Shown: positions 1 through 8,242 of the stretch, piece after piece | Position numbering within the stretch: position 1 is the stretch's first letter | How the letters are laid out: each line of letters begins with the position of its first letter | Assembly (NCBI GenBank): GCA_035943635.1 | Contig: DASZBX010000106.1 | Span: forward strand, 186,001-250,000 | Origin: DASZBX01 sp035943635 | GTDB taxonomy: Bacteria; Actinomycetota; Actinomycetes; Streptomycetales; Catenulisporaceae | Length of the DNA stretch: 64,000 nucleotides | Reading direction: 5' to 3' | Translations under genes and position numbers: made by a program | Notes under the pieces: generated by a model | What the model was told of the DNA's origin: nothing | The model's input: the letters and a program-made list of their open reading frames with translations, nothing else | Databases searched by the model: none

Positions 1-36
1 AGCACTGCTCCGATTCTAAGCGGAGCGGTGCTCCGA
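1..36. promoter_or_regulatory. Overlapping palindromes before TetR gene (likely operator)
   Basis: Bases 1-12 (AGCACTGCTCCG) are a near-perfect inverted copy of bases 21-32 (CGGAGCGGTGCT), and bases 21-35 form a second palindrome, CGGAGC-GGT-GCTCCG. This pattern of GCTCCG half-sites sits 25-60 bp ahead of the TetR start at 61, as expected for an autoregulatory TetR operator. The upstream side lies outside the window, so a divergent target gene cannot be seen. Confidence 0.55.
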
Positions 37-60
37 AAGCTAGCCCGGAGGCGGAATCGC

Positions 61-678
61 ATGGCGCAGTCGAACCAGGACCCGATCACGGCTGCCCCCA
101 CCGCCGATGAGGTGACCATGCGCGCGGACGGCCGGCGCAACTACGACCGCCTGCTGGAGACCGCCCGCGCGGCCTTCGCCCAGCAGGGCACCGACGTGTC
201 CCTGCGCGAGGTCGCCCGCAGCGCCGGAGTCGGCATCGGCACGCTCTACCGGCACTTCCCGACCCGCGAGGCCCTGATCGAGGCCTGCATGCGCCACGGA
301 CTGGACCTGCTGTGCGCGCGAGCCGGCGCACTGCTCGACGCGCCGTCGCCCGACGACGCCCTGATGCAGTGGCTCCACGCCCTGGCCGTCAGCTCGGCGA
401 CCTACCAGGGCCTGCCCGGCTCCCTGCTCGCCGCCCTCCAGGACGAGACCTCCGAACTGCACCGCTCCTGCCGCGCCATGGCCGCCGCCGCAGGCGCGCT
501 GCTCGACCGCGCCCAGCAGCACGGCACGGTCCGCAGCGACCTGGCCACCGGCGACCTGCTCGCCCTGGCCGCCGCAGTCGCCTGGGCCGCCCAGCAGACC
601 CCCGACCCCGAGCGGCTCAGGGCCGTGCTGCTGGACGCGTTCCGCAACGGCATCGCCGACCGGCAGCCCGCGCAGTGA
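61..678 (+). CDS. TetR/AcrR family transcriptional regulator
   Basis: A 205-residue DNA-binding repressor of the TetR family, presumably cytoplasmic and dimeric. The N-terminal helix-turn-helix is clear (LREVARSAGVGIGTLYRHF, about residues 45-65), followed by an Ala/Leu-rich ligand-binding domain. The ATG at 61 is preferred over the in-frame GTG at 28 because GGAGGCGG lies 7 bp before it and the palindromic operator at 1-36 would otherwise be inside the gene. It converges on the MerR gene with a 25-bp gap. The ligand and targets are unknown; the divergent gene it would normally control lies off the left edge. Confidence 0.88.
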   Translation: MAQSNQDPITAAPTADEVTMRADGRRNYDRLLETARAAFAQQGTDVSLREVARSAGVGIGTLYRHFPTREALIEACMRHGLDLLCARAGALLDAPSPDDALMQWLHALAVSSATYQGLPGSLLAALQDETSELHRSCRAMAAAAGALLDRAQQHGTVRSDLATGDLLALAAAVAWAAQQTPDPERLRAVLLDAFRNGIADRQPAQ

Positions 679-703
679 CCACAGCCGGCCCGCCTCCCGG
701 CGG

Positions 704-1468
704 CTACGCCTGCCCGGCCCGCCGCAACTCCTCCATCCGCTGGAGGATCAGCACATTGAGCCGCTCCCACGACGGCGAGTAGTTGACCATGTGGGCTTCG
801 AGCACTGTGCTGAGATTCGGGGACTGATCCACCAGGTCGGACAGCAGCGGCAGGTCGTCGTCCGGGCGTTCCCGGACGAAGTAGGCGATGATCTCCTCGA
901 CCAGGTCCGCCAGCCGCGGGTCGTCCGGATCCCAGTCCAGCGCCCGGTCGAACGCGAGGTAGAGCTTCTGGAACTCCTCGTCCGCCAGGCCCGCGCGCTT
1001 CTGCGCCAACCACTCCAGCGCCTGGTCGGGGTAGCTGATCAGCAGCATGATCCAGCCGTCGCGCTCCAGCTCCACGGTCCGGTCGCTCAGACCCACCGCG
1101 CGCATGTCCTCGAGATAGTCGGCCACCCCGGCCGGCAGGAACAACCGCTCGCCCGCGACCAGTTCGGCGATCTTGCGGCGGTGCTGCTTGAGCTCCTTCA
1201 TCTTCTGCGCCAACGCCCGGTCGAGCTCGGCCACCGCCACGCCGAACTCCTCCGGCCCGGCGGCCAGCAGCTGCTCGATCCGGGCCAGCGGGACGCCCGC
1301 GTCGGCCAGGGTCTTGATCCGGACCAGGTCGACCACGGCCTTCGCGCCGTACCGCCGGTATCCCGAGGCGTCCCGCTCCGGCTCGGCCAGCAGCCCGCGC
1401 TGGTGGTAGTGCCGCACGGCCCGGACCGTCACCCCGACGTAGTCGGCCAGCTGGCTGATGGTGAGCAT
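704..1468 (-). CDS. MerR family transcriptional regulator
   Basis: A 254-residue MerR-type regulator. The N-terminal winged helix is typical (LTISQLADYVGVTVRAVRHY), with the second motif GYRRYGAKAV and a long coiled helix (about residues 75-110). The C-terminal 130 residues are acidic and helical, like the effector domains of MerR proteins encoded with daunorubicin-resistance-type exporters. It is the third gene of an operon with the ABC ATPase and permease, starting 5 bp after the permease stop. It probably senses the exported compound and controls the cassette from the TTGAC/GTCAA repeat at 3393-3407 (inference). Confidence 0.88.
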   Translation of the reverse strand: MLTISQLADYVGVTVRAVRHYHQRGLLAEPERDASGYRRYGAKAVVDLVRIKTLADAGVPLARIEQLLAAGPEEFGVAVAELDRALAQKMKELKQHRRKIAELVAGERLFLPAGVADYLEDMRAVGLSDRTVELERDGWIMLLISYPDQALEWLAQKRAGLADEEFQKLYLAFDRALDWDPDDPRLADLVEEIIAYFVRERPDDDLPLLSDLVDQSPNLSTVLEAHMVNYSPSWERLNVLILQRMEELRRAGQA

Positions 1469-1473
1469 GGTCA

Positions 1474-2307
1474 CTAGTGTGCCCGGTCCCGCCGGAATGC
1501 GGCGCGGGCCCACAGGTAGCCGACGAGGGCGACCGCCACGCACCAGGCCAGCGCGACGATCCAGTCGTGCCCGATCGGGGTGCCCAGCAGCAGGCCGCGC
1601 AGGGTCTCGTTGACCGGGGTGAACGGCTGGTACTCGGCGAACTGGCGCACGCCCGCGGGCATCGAGGCGGCCGGGACGAACGTGCTGCCCAGGAACGGCA
1701 GGAACTGGATCAGCATGGGCGTGTTGCTGGCCGCCTCGGGCGACTTGGCGGTCAGCCCGATGCCGACCGCGAGCCAGGTCAGCGCGAAGATCAGCAGCAC
1801 CAGCAGCCCGGCCGCGGCCAGCCACCGGACCGGCCCGGCGGTCGGCCGGAACCCCATCAGCATCGCGACCCCGATCACCAGGGCCGTACTGGTCACGGTC
1901 TGGATCATGCTGCCGATGACGTGCCCGGTGAGCAGCGCGGACCGGGCGATCGCCATCGTGCGGAAACGGTCGACGATGCCCTCGGTCATGTCCACGCACA
2001 CGGACACGGCCGTGGCCATGCACCCGCCCGCGACGCCCAGCATCAGCACACCGGGCGCGACGTAGTTGATGTACCCGCCCGGGATGCCGCCATGGCCGGA
2101 CCCGAGGCCCGCGCCGAGGGTGCGGCCGAGGACCCCGGCGAACAGCAGCAGCATGATGACCGGGATGCCCAGGCCCGCGACGGTCAGGGACGGATATCGC
2201 AGCGCGTGCCGCAGCGTGCGCCGGAGCATCGTCGCCGAGTCGGTGAGGGTGTCGCTCAGGGAGTGGCGGGGAGCGGCGACGGAGCTCGTGGTCGTGGTCG
2301 TGGTCAT
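1474..2307 (-). CDS. ABC-2 type transporter permease (DrrB-like)
   Basis: A 277-residue integral membrane subunit with about six hydrophobic segments, beginning after a Thr/Ser-rich N-terminus. It contains the ABC-2 signature region around EGIVDRFRTMAIARSALL and NTPMLIQFLPFLGSTFVP, matching DrrB-type drug efflux permeases. The ATG overlaps the TGA of the upstream ATPase gene by one base (TGATG), indicating translational coupling. With that ATPase it should form an efflux pump for a hydrophobic compound in the cytoplasmic membrane. The substrate cannot be read from the sequence. Confidence 0.9.
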   Translation of the reverse strand: MTTTTTTSSVAAPRHSLSDTLTDSATMLRRTLRHALRYPSLTVAGLGIPVIMLLLFAGVLGRTLGAGLGSGHGGIPGGYINYVAPGVLMLGVAGGCMATAVSVCVDMTEGIVDRFRTMAIARSALLTGHVIGSMIQTVTSTALVIGVAMLMGFRPTAGPVRWLAAAGLLVLLIFALTWLAVGIGLTAKSPEAASNTPMLIQFLPFLGSTFVPAASMPAGVRQFAEYQPFTPVNETLRGLLLGTPIGHDWIVALAWCVAVALVGYLWARAAFRRDRAH

Positions 2308-3374
2308 CAGGAGGCAGCCTTCTCGTGGGTGGTGGTGTGATCGCTGATGCCGTCGTTGCGCGAGGTCAGGGTGAGGAAGACGTCGTCCAGGTCCGGGGTG
2401 TGCACGGACAGTTCGTCCACGGCGATCCCCTCCGCGTCCAGCCGGTCGAGCAGGGCGCGCAGCGACTGCACGCCGCCGTCGCCGGGGACCTGGAGCGTGA
2501 GCGCCTCCTCGTCCCGGGCCCCGGCCCCCGGCCAGCGCGCGGCCGCGGCCAGCCCGGCCGGGTCGGCGAACCGCAGCCGCACGTGCCCGCCCGGGACCCG
2601 CCGCTTGAGCTCGGCCGCGGTGCCCTCGGCGACGATCCGGCCCTGGTCGAGCACGGCGATCCGGTCCGCGAGCCGGTCCGCCTCCTCCAGGTACTGCGTG
2701 GTCAGGAACACGGTGACCCCGTCGGCGACCAGGTCCCGGATGATCTGCCACAGGCCGCGCCGACTGCGCGGGTCCAGGCCGGTGGTCGGCTCGTCCAGGA
2801 AGATCACCCGCGGCCCGCCGATCAGGGTCATCGCCAGGTCCAGCCGCCGGCGCATCCCGCCGGAGTAGGCCGACGCGGGCCGGTCCGCCGCCTCGGCCAG
2901 GTCCAGCCGGGCGAGCAGTTCGCCGGCCAGCGCCCGGCCCCGGTCCCGGCCGAGCCGGTGCAGGTCGGCCATCAGGATCAGGTTCTCCCGGCCGGTCAGC
3001 AGGTTGTCGACCGCGGAGAACTGCCCGGTCACCCCGATCGCGGCCCGGACCGAGTCGGGCGAGCGGACCACGTCGTGCCCGGCGACCGTGATCGGGCCGC
3101 TGTCGGCGTCGGGGGAGATGAGGGTGGACAGGATCCGGACCGCGGTGGTCTTCCCCGCGCCGTTCGGCCCGAGCAGGGCGAAGACCGTGCCCGCCGGGAC
3201 GTGGAGGTCGATGCCGTCCAGGACGGTCTTGCCGCCGAAACTCTTGCGCAGCGCGACCGCGGACAGGCCGGATGCCAGAGCCGGCGATCCGGGCGCACTC
3301 TGGGCCGGAATCACCGAGGCAGGCGGTCGGTCGGCGGCCCTGCGGGAGCGCCGTGAGGTCTTTATTTTCTCCAT
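2307..3374 (-). CDS. ABC transporter ATP-binding protein (DrrA-like)
   Basis: A 355-residue ATPase of the daunorubicin-resistance (DrrA) family. It shows Walker A GPNGAGKTT, the signature YSGGMRRRLDLAMTL, Walker B VIFLDEPTTGLDPRSR, the H-loop replaced by TTQYLEEAD, and the DrrA-type C-terminal extension ending in LDDVFLTLT. The first 30 residues are a basic extension. It is the first gene of the operon ATPase-permease-MerR. The start ATG lies about 20 bp downstream of the putative MerR operator, so the leader is very short. Confidence 0.93.
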   Translation of the reverse strand: MEKIKTSRRSRRAADRPPASVIPAQSAPGSPALASGLSAVALRKSFGGKTVLDGIDLHVPAGTVFALLGPNGAGKTTAVRILSTLISPDADSGPITVAGHDVVRSPDSVRAAIGVTGQFSAVDNLLTGRENLILMADLHRLGRDRGRALAGELLARLDLAEAADRPASAYSGGMRRRLDLAMTLIGGPRVIFLDEPTTGLDPRSRRGLWQIIRDLVADGVTVFLTTQYLEEADRLADRIAVLDQGRIVAEGTAAELKRRVPGGHVRLRFADPAGLAAAARWPGAGARDEEALTLQVPGDGGVQSLRALLDRLDAEGIAVDELSVHTPDLDDVFLTLTSRNDGISDHTTTHEKAAS

Positions 3375-3392
3375 GCCTCACATGCTGGAGGG

Positions 3393-3407
3393 TTGACGCA
3401 GGGTCAA
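3393..3407. promoter_or_regulatory. Inverted repeat TTGAC-N5-GTCAA, candidate MerR operator
   Basis: TTGAC (3393-3397) and GTCAA (3403-3407) form a palindrome around GCAGG, with a further direct copy GGTCAAG at once beside it. It lies just upstream of the DrrA-like gene in an operon that encodes its own MerR protein. MerR-type promoters usually carry such a repeat between or over the -35 and -10 boxes. Assignment to the MerR protein is by context only. Confidence 0.5.
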
Positions 3408-3469
3408 GGTCAAGCCCTGACGCGATCCTCCTTCGAGCGCTCCTCGGTCAGGGCCGCACGTCGGCCGGC

Positions 3470-4465
3470 TCAGCCCTTCTCGCCCGGGTACTGCAGTCCG
3501 ATCCGCTCGCGGACCAGGTCGAGCGTGCGCATCACGGCCAGGGTCTCGTCCAGCGGGATCACCGGGCTCTCGGTCAGCCCGGCCCGCAGGCAGCGGCCGA
3601 GTTCGCCCGCCTGGTGGCGCAGGCCGTGGCCCTCGTGCGGCAGTTCGGCCGTCTCGACCGTGCCGTCCAGCAGGGTCAGTTCGACCGGGCAGACCCTGGC
3701 CCACGCGCGCGGCATGGTGATCCGGCCCAGGGTGCCGGTGACCGAGGCCGCGTTCGGGGAGCGGGAGCTGAGCGTGCTGGTGATCACCGCGTGCGCGCCG
3801 CCCGGGTAGCCCAGCACCATCGAGGTCTGCGCGTCGGCGCCGGTCGGGGCGAACGCGGCCACGGCCTCGACCCGGTCCGGCATCCGCCCGCCGGTGACCA
3901 TCGAGGCCAGCGACACCGGGTAGACGCCGAGGTCCAGCAGGGTGCCCCCGCCCAGGGCGAGGTTGAGCACCCGGTGGCTCTCGTCCGCACTGAGGATGTC
4001 GCCGCGGTCGGCCACCACGCCGCGCACCTCGCCGATCCGCCCGTCCGCGATCAGCTGGCGCAGGAGGGTGAAGTGCGGCAGGAAACGCACCCACATCGCC
4101 TCCATCAGGAAGGTCCCGGCGGCGCGCGCGGCGGCGACCATCTGCTCGGCCTCGGCGGCGTTGAGCGAGAACGGCTTCTCGCACAACACGGCCTTGCCGC
4201 CGGCGATCGCGGCGAGCGTGGCCTCGCAGTGGCCGGTGTGCGGGACGGCCACGTACACGGCGTCCACGTCCGGGTCGGCGGCCAGCGCCTCGTAGCCGAC
4301 GTGCCGGTGCGCGACGCCGAACTGGTCGGCGAACGCGTCCGCGGCCTGCTGGGTGCGCGAGCCGACCGCCACGATCTCGGCGTCCGGCAACAGCGCCAGG
4401 TCCCGCGCGAAGGCGGCGGCGATTCCCCCGGTCCCGGCGATGCCCCAGCGGATACGGTCGACCAT
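3470..4465 (-). CDS. Gfo/Idh/MocA family NAD(P)-dependent oxidoreductase
   Basis: A 331-residue cytoplasmic oxidoreductase. The N-terminal Rossmann fold begins at once (RWGIAGTGGIAAAFARDL), followed by AVYVAVPHTGHCEATLAAI and the catalytic-lysine motif CEKPFSLNAAEAEQM typical of this family. The C-terminal half is the alpha/beta dimerisation and substrate domain. Family members oxidise sugars, inositols or related diols. The ATG at 4465 (VDRIRWG) is preferred over one five codons upstream because the Rossmann strand then starts near residue 4. It appears monocistronic; the substrate is not predictable. Confidence 0.9.
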   Translation of the reverse strand: MVDRIRWGIAGTGGIAAAFARDLALLPDAEIVAVGSRTQQAADAFADQFGVAHRHVGYEALAADPDVDAVYVAVPHTGHCEATLAAIAGGKAVLCEKPFSLNAAEAEQMVAAARAAGTFLMEAMWVRFLPHFTLLRQLIADGRIGEVRGVVADRGDILSADESHRVLNLALGGGTLLDLGVYPVSLASMVTGGRMPDRVEAVAAFAPTGADAQTSMVLGYPGGAHAVITSTLSSRSPNAASVTGTLGRITMPRAWARVCPVELTLLDGTVETAELPHEGHGLRHQAGELGRCLRAGLTESPVIPLDETLAVMRTLDLVRERIGLQYPGEKG

Positions 4466-4598
4466 GGCGCTGCTCCTCACGGCAGAGCGGCGCCGGCGGG
4501 CGGGCGCCGCAATCGGTCCGAGTTTACCCGGTGATCAATCGTTCGAAGTCCGCGGATGCGGTGTGCGGCGACGCGGGTGCGATGTGGGTGGCGGGTGC

Positions 4599-4633
4599 GT
4601 GGGTGCGGCCGGAGGCGGTCCGGCCGCACCCAC
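4599..4633 (-). terminator. Strong hairpin terminator after the cellulase remnant
   Basis: A perfect 15-bp stem (4599-4613 with 4619-4633) closes a 5-base loop, 7 bp beyond the stop codon of the minus-strand GH12-CBM2 remnant. It lacks a long T run, as is usual in high-GC actinomycetes. Its survival shows that the 3' end of the dead gene was kept intact. Confidence 0.8.
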
Positions 4634-4640
4634 GCGGGAC

Positions 4641-4941
4641 TCAGCGGGCCGTGCAGGTGATCGTGGCCGGAGGGTTGTCGGCGCTGCCGGTGTAGGTACC
4701 GGTGAAGCCGACGACCGTGGTGCCACCGGGCGAGATGGCGCCGTTGTAGGCGGCGTTGGTGACCGACACGTGTTCACCGGATTGGGTGTACGGGCCGTTG
4801 GTGGTCGGGGTCTGGTTGTACCAGACGTCGTAGGCGACATCGTAGGCGTTCGCGCCGCCGGGCTGGCTGGTGCTCCAACTCGACGTCACGTCCCCGGCGC
4901 CCATACTCGACACCTGGACCGGCAACCCGCTGCCGCTCGTG
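4641..4941 (-). pseudogene. Remnant of a secreted GH12 cellulase with CBM2 module
   Basis: The readable minus-strand peptide of about 100 residues opens in the middle of a GH12 endoglucanase-like domain (SGLPVQVSSMGAGDV, then YDVAYDVWYNQTPTTNG). It then switches to the C-terminal end of a CBM2 cellulose-binding module (VSVTNAAYNGAISPGG through ATITCTAR, stop at 4641). The signal peptide, the start of the catalytic domain and everything between the two pieces, including the GH12 catalytic residues, are missing. The N-terminal edge abuts a truncated plus-strand gene at about 4941. It is non-functional as it stands; the family match is from remembered GH12/CBM2 motifs. Confidence 0.7.
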
Positions 4942-5303
4942 CACTCAGCGCGTTCGACAACAAGGGCGGCGTCGAGCCGAAGCTGGGCGTCATCCGCGAG
5001 GTCTTCATTCCGCAGGGGATGATCATCAGGAACGTCGGCGCCGAACCCGTGGTCTACGACCTCGACGCGTTCATCGCGCCCCGGGCGAGGATGCTCACCG
5101 ACGGGACGCTGACCGAGTTCTCCGAATGGGAGGTCGCCGAGCGCACCGAGATCTTCGGGTCGGTCGCGCACCGCTTCAGCGAATACGGCAAGTCGGGTTT
5201 CCTCGAGGGTGAGTGGTTCGAGGGTTCCGGCTGCAATGCCATCCAGTTCATCCGGACGCCCGCCGGCTGGCGGATGAGTTCGCCGGCCTGGGACGACGTT
5301 TAG
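4942..5303 (+). pseudogene. 5'-truncated NTF2-like/DUF4440 family gene
   Basis: An in-frame peptide of about 120 residues runs from LSAFDNKGG to SSPAWDDV and ends in TAG. It includes IREVFIPQGMIIRN and EIFGSVAHRFSEYGKSG, resembling the SnoaL/NTF2-like DUF4440 family of small alpha+beta barrel proteins. No start codon with a ribosome site exists at its left edge; it begins exactly where the opposite-strand cellulase remnant ends. The usual first 10-20 residues are therefore missing and the gene is probably dead, although most of the fold is present. Confidence 0.6.
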
Positions 5304-5974
5304 CGGGGTTGCCCATCCTGGCGCATCGGCGCCGTCTGCCTGCCCGCAGTGCTCGATTCCGGCCGCTCCCTCGGCAGCCGCCCAAACACCGAGTCAAGCT
5401 GCTTAACCAGTCCCCGGCTGCGTTTCCGCTGGTGACTCAGCTTGCTGAGCGGGCCACTTGACGGATGGTTTCAGCGGGGTAACGTGGTGCACAGATCGCC
5501 ATGAGAGCGCTCTCTTAGCCGGGCCGGATCGGGCCGATCCTCGGTCGCGCCCGGCCTGAACCATCCCGCACACCTCATCCGAGCTGCCGGAACAGCACCT
5601 CCCCGGCAGGCGCCCCGCACCAACCGAGCACCAAATCCGCACCCCCCGCACTGACAACCGCACCACTCCGCACCACCCCGCACCAAACTGCTTCGCCTCA
5701 GCACCGAACGCGCCGAAACCGCGCCGCCCAACGCCGGGCCACCTGCACGCGCCGCTCGCGCCGAGCCGTTCCACCACGGCTTCGGCCCCGGCCGCTCGCG
5801 GACGACCCGGCCCCGGGCCCGGCCGCCGGGATCAGCCGCCGGGGGACGAACCGCAGCCCGCACCGCAGTCCGAACCACAGACCGACCGGAGTCGGCGAGG
5901 TGGACCGGCGGCCGTCCCGGCCACGTACCACCCGGTCACCGCGCCCTCCCCGCCCAGGAGTACGGAAGCCGCCC
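5304..5974. other. Gene-free interval between DUF4440 remnant and LacI gene
   Basis: No convincing coding sequence was found on either strand. The interval holds the GAGAGCGCTCTC palindrome at 5503-5514 and, around 5600-5690, a cytosine-rich stretch with several loose CCGCACCA repeats. The right end carries the ribosome-binding region of the LacI gene (AGGAG at 5956-5960). Because the cellulase remnant on the minus strand would have extended into this interval if complete, part of it may be the relic of that gene's promoter. Confidence 0.5.
5503..5514. promoter_or_regulatory. LacI-type operator GAGAGCGCTCTC (CebR-like)
   Basis: A perfect 12-bp palindrome in the context TGAGAGCGCTCTCT. LacI-family operators have even symmetry about a central CG. 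The known streptomycete CebR cellulose-utilisation box, TGGGAGCGCTCCCA, differs by only a few bases. It lies between a cellulase remnant and a LacI-family gene, 461 bp from that gene's start. Binding by the neighbouring LacI protein is an inference. Confidence 0.6.
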
Positions 5975-7297
5975 ATGCCCACAGGCATTCTCACCGACCT
6001 CGGTCGGCGCACCCCGGCCGACTTCGCCGCGACCGCCGCGCCCGCGCCGACCGCCGCCAAGGCAGCCACGCAGACCGCCGCGCAGACAGCGACGCAGACC
6101 GGCGCGAAGACACCCGTGCAGACCGCAACGACCGTGCTGACCTGCGCGGAGGCGTCGCCACGCTCGTCCGCGCCCGCCGCCCTGGCCACACTCGCCGCCG
6201 GAGTGGCCGAGGAGGCCAGGACAACCGGATCCGTCCTGACCGACCTCGGGCCCGCGACCGACGACGACCCGGCGACCGGGTCCCCGGCCCCGGCCGCGCT
6301 CGGTGAGGCGCCGACCCTGGCCGACGTGGCCGCGCTGGCCGGAGTGTCCCAGGCCACCGCGTCGCGGGTGCTCAACGGATCGGCCCGGGTCAGCGATGAC
6401 GCACGCGGGCAGGTCGAGGACGCCATGGCGCGGCTGGGCTACGTGCGGCGCCGGGCCACGCACACCCGGGACGTGCGCAGCGGGTCCGTGGCCGCGATCG
6501 TGACCGAGTCCAGCGCCCGGTTCTTCTCCGACCCGTTCTTCGCCCGGCTGCTGCGCGGCGCCTCGCGGACCCTGTCCGCGGCCGGGCTCCAGCTCGCGTT
6601 CCTCGCCGTGCACGAGCAGAACGAGTACGCCGCCGCCGAGCGGTACCTGCGCTGCGGCGGGATCGACGGGGTGCTGCTGATCTCCGCGCACGGGCGCGAC
6701 CGGCTGCTGCCCGCGCTCAAGGCGGCCGCGATCCCGACCGTGGTCTGCGGGCGGCCGCTCGTGCCGGGCGACGCCTCGTACGTGGACGCCGACAACGTCG
6801 GGGGCGCGCGCAGCGCGGTCGGGCACCTGGTGGCCGAGGGGCGGCGGCGGGTGGCGACCATCGCCGGGCCGCGCGACATGACCTCGGCGATCGACCGCCT
6901 GGCCGGGTACCGGGAGATCCTGGACGGGGCCGGGCTGGCCCCGCTGGTCGGCTACGGCGACTTCTCACTGGCCTCCGGCGAGCATGCGATGACCCGGCTG
7001 CTCGAACGCCGTCCGGACCTGGACTCGGTGTTCGTGGCCTCGGACCTGATGGCGGCCGGGGCGTTGCGGGCGCTGCGCCGGGCCGGGCGCCGGGTGCCCG
7101 CGGACGTGGCCGTGGTCGGTTTCGACGACGACCCGCTGGCCCAGCACACCCTGCCGCCGCTGACCACGGTCCGCCAGCCGGTCGAGGAACAGGGCGCGAC
7201 GATGGCCGTGCGGGTGATGTCGCTGATGGAGAGCGACTCGCAGACGCCCGCGCGGGACGAACTGCCGACGTCGCTGGTCCGGCGCGAATCGGCCTGA
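5975..7297 (+). CDS. LacI family transcriptional regulator with N-terminal extension
   Basis: A 440-residue DNA-binding regulator. The LacI helix-turn-helix and hinge (PTLADVAALAGVSQATASRVLNG region) begin only at about residue 110, followed by the periplasmic-binding-protein-like sugar domain (GSVAAIVTESSARFFSDPFF, then DSVFVASDLMAAGALRAL and VVGFDDDPLA). Ordinary LacI proteins start 2-10 residues before the helix-turn-helix. The extra Ala/Thr-rich leader contains two similar units, ILTDLGRRT and VLTDLGPAT. The ATG at 5975 follows AGGAG at a long spacing. A later start is possible, but no good one is seen. It may govern cellulose or cello-oligosaccharide genes, given the cellulase remnant and CebR-like box nearby. 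Confidence 0.85.
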   Translation: MPTGILTDLGRRTPADFAATAAPAPTAAKAATQTAAQTATQTGAKTPVQTATTVLTCAEASPRSSAPAALATLAAGVAEEARTTGSVLTDLGPATDDDPATGSPAPAALGEAPTLADVAALAGVSQATASRVLNGSARVSDDARGQVEDAMARLGYVRRRATHTRDVRSGSVAAIVTESSARFFSDPFFARLLRGASRTLSAAGLQLAFLAVHEQNEYAAAERYLRCGGIDGVLLISAHGRDRLLPALKAAAIPTVVCGRPLVPGDASYVDADNVGGARSAVGHLVAEGRRRVATIAGPRDMTSAIDRLAGYREILDGAGLAPLVGYGDFSLASGEHAMTRLLERRPDLDSVFVASDLMAAGALRALRRAGRRVPADVAVVGFDDDPLAQHTLPPLTTVRQPVEEQGATMAVRVMSLMESDSQTPARDELPTSLVRRESA

Positions 7298-7348
7298 GCC
7301 CGGAGCGCGAGGCACGCGACACGCAAGACGAGACAGACAGACAGGAAA

Positions 7349-7385
7349 GCGAGCGTCTGCGGGCCCTGAGTCCGCAGACGCTCGC
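7349..7385. terminator. Bidirectional hairpin between LacI and ICMT-like genes
   Basis: A perfect 14-bp stem (7349-7362 with 7372-7385) with a 9-base loop lies between the convergent LacI gene (ends 7297) and methyltransferase-like gene (ends 7423), so it can serve both. Confidence 0.8.
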
Positions 7386-7422
7386 GTGGTTGTGAGCGGC
7401 GCCGGTCCGGGCCGGCGGCGGG

Positions 7423-8064
7423 TCACCAGACGAACGGGATGAGCCGCTTGCGCCGGCTCGCGAACGCCCGGTACGGATCGCCGAGGTCTTCCAGCAGCGC
7501 CTTCTCCTCAACCCGGATGCGGTAGACCAGCGGGATGCTCATCAGGACCGTCGCCGCGGCCAGACTGATCCAGTTGTCCCAGATCAGGCCGATGCCGATG
7601 ATGTACAGCAGCAGTCCGGTGTAACTCGGATGGCGTAGGACCCGGTAGGGCGCGGACGTGATCACCGGCTGGTCCGGGCTGGTCATGACCGTGGCGGTGA
7701 AATACGTGCCCAGAGTCAGGATCGCCCAGCCGCGCACCGCGAATCCGAGCAGGAAGACCGCCTCCCCGGCGGCGAAGGCCAAGCTGTCGGGCCGGATGTC
7801 GGCGCCCGGAAGCGCCTTCGGCACCGCCAGCAGCACGGCGAAGATGACGGGCAGGGCGACGGAGAACACCCGGTGGCTGCCCCGGTCCCGGACGGTCGCC
7901 CCCTCGCGCCGACGGTAGATGCGGACCAGGTCGAACGCCATTGCGCACACCCAGGTGGCGAACCAGATCAGGCCGCGCGCTCCGCCGAACGGGTGACTGC
8001 CGCCGCCGGATGTGGCGCTCGCCGAGGCTGCCGCCGCGTGCATCTGCTGGTCGAAAGTCGCCAT
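7423..8064 (-). CDS. Isoprenylcysteine carboxyl methyltransferase-like membrane protein
   Basis: A 213-residue polytopic membrane protein with about five hydrophobic segments. The C-terminal half carries the ICMT/PEMT pattern: GTYFTATVMTSPDQPVITSAPYR, then RHPSYTGLLLYIIGIGL and, near the end, RVEEKALLEDLGDPYRAFA. The RHPxYxG and EE.L.....Y motifs bind S-adenosylmethionine in eukaryotic ICMT. Bacterial members have mostly unknown, possibly lipid, substrates. It is preceded by a His/Ser/Ala-rich leader and stands alone. Confidence 0.85.
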   Translation of the reverse strand: MATFDQQMHAAAASASATSGGGSHPFGGARGLIWFATWVCAMAFDLVRIYRRREGATVRDRGSHRVFSVALPVIFAVLLAVPKALPGADIRPDSLAFAAGEAVFLLGFAVRGWAILTLGTYFTATVMTSPDQPVITSAPYRVLRHPSYTGLLLYIIGIGLIWDNWISLAAATVLMSIPLVYRIRVEEKALLEDLGDPYRAFASRRKRLIPFVW

Positions 8065-8242
8065 TCCCGGCCCTTCCCGCTGGTCCTCCCATTCTCGCCG
8101 CCTTTGCCCGCGTGCAAAAGGGGATCGGGGCGGCGGACGCCTCGTCCGTCAGGTCCTCAAGTGATCCGCAGCGCGGCCCGAACCGGCGCGACCCGGCGCA
8201 ACCCGGCGCAACCGAGCGCGACATGGAAGGCAGCCGTCCGGC

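Noticed and set aside
5600..5690. CCGCACCA tandem repeats
   Set aside because: Irregular, C-rich and of varying period; probably compositional, not a defined repeat array.
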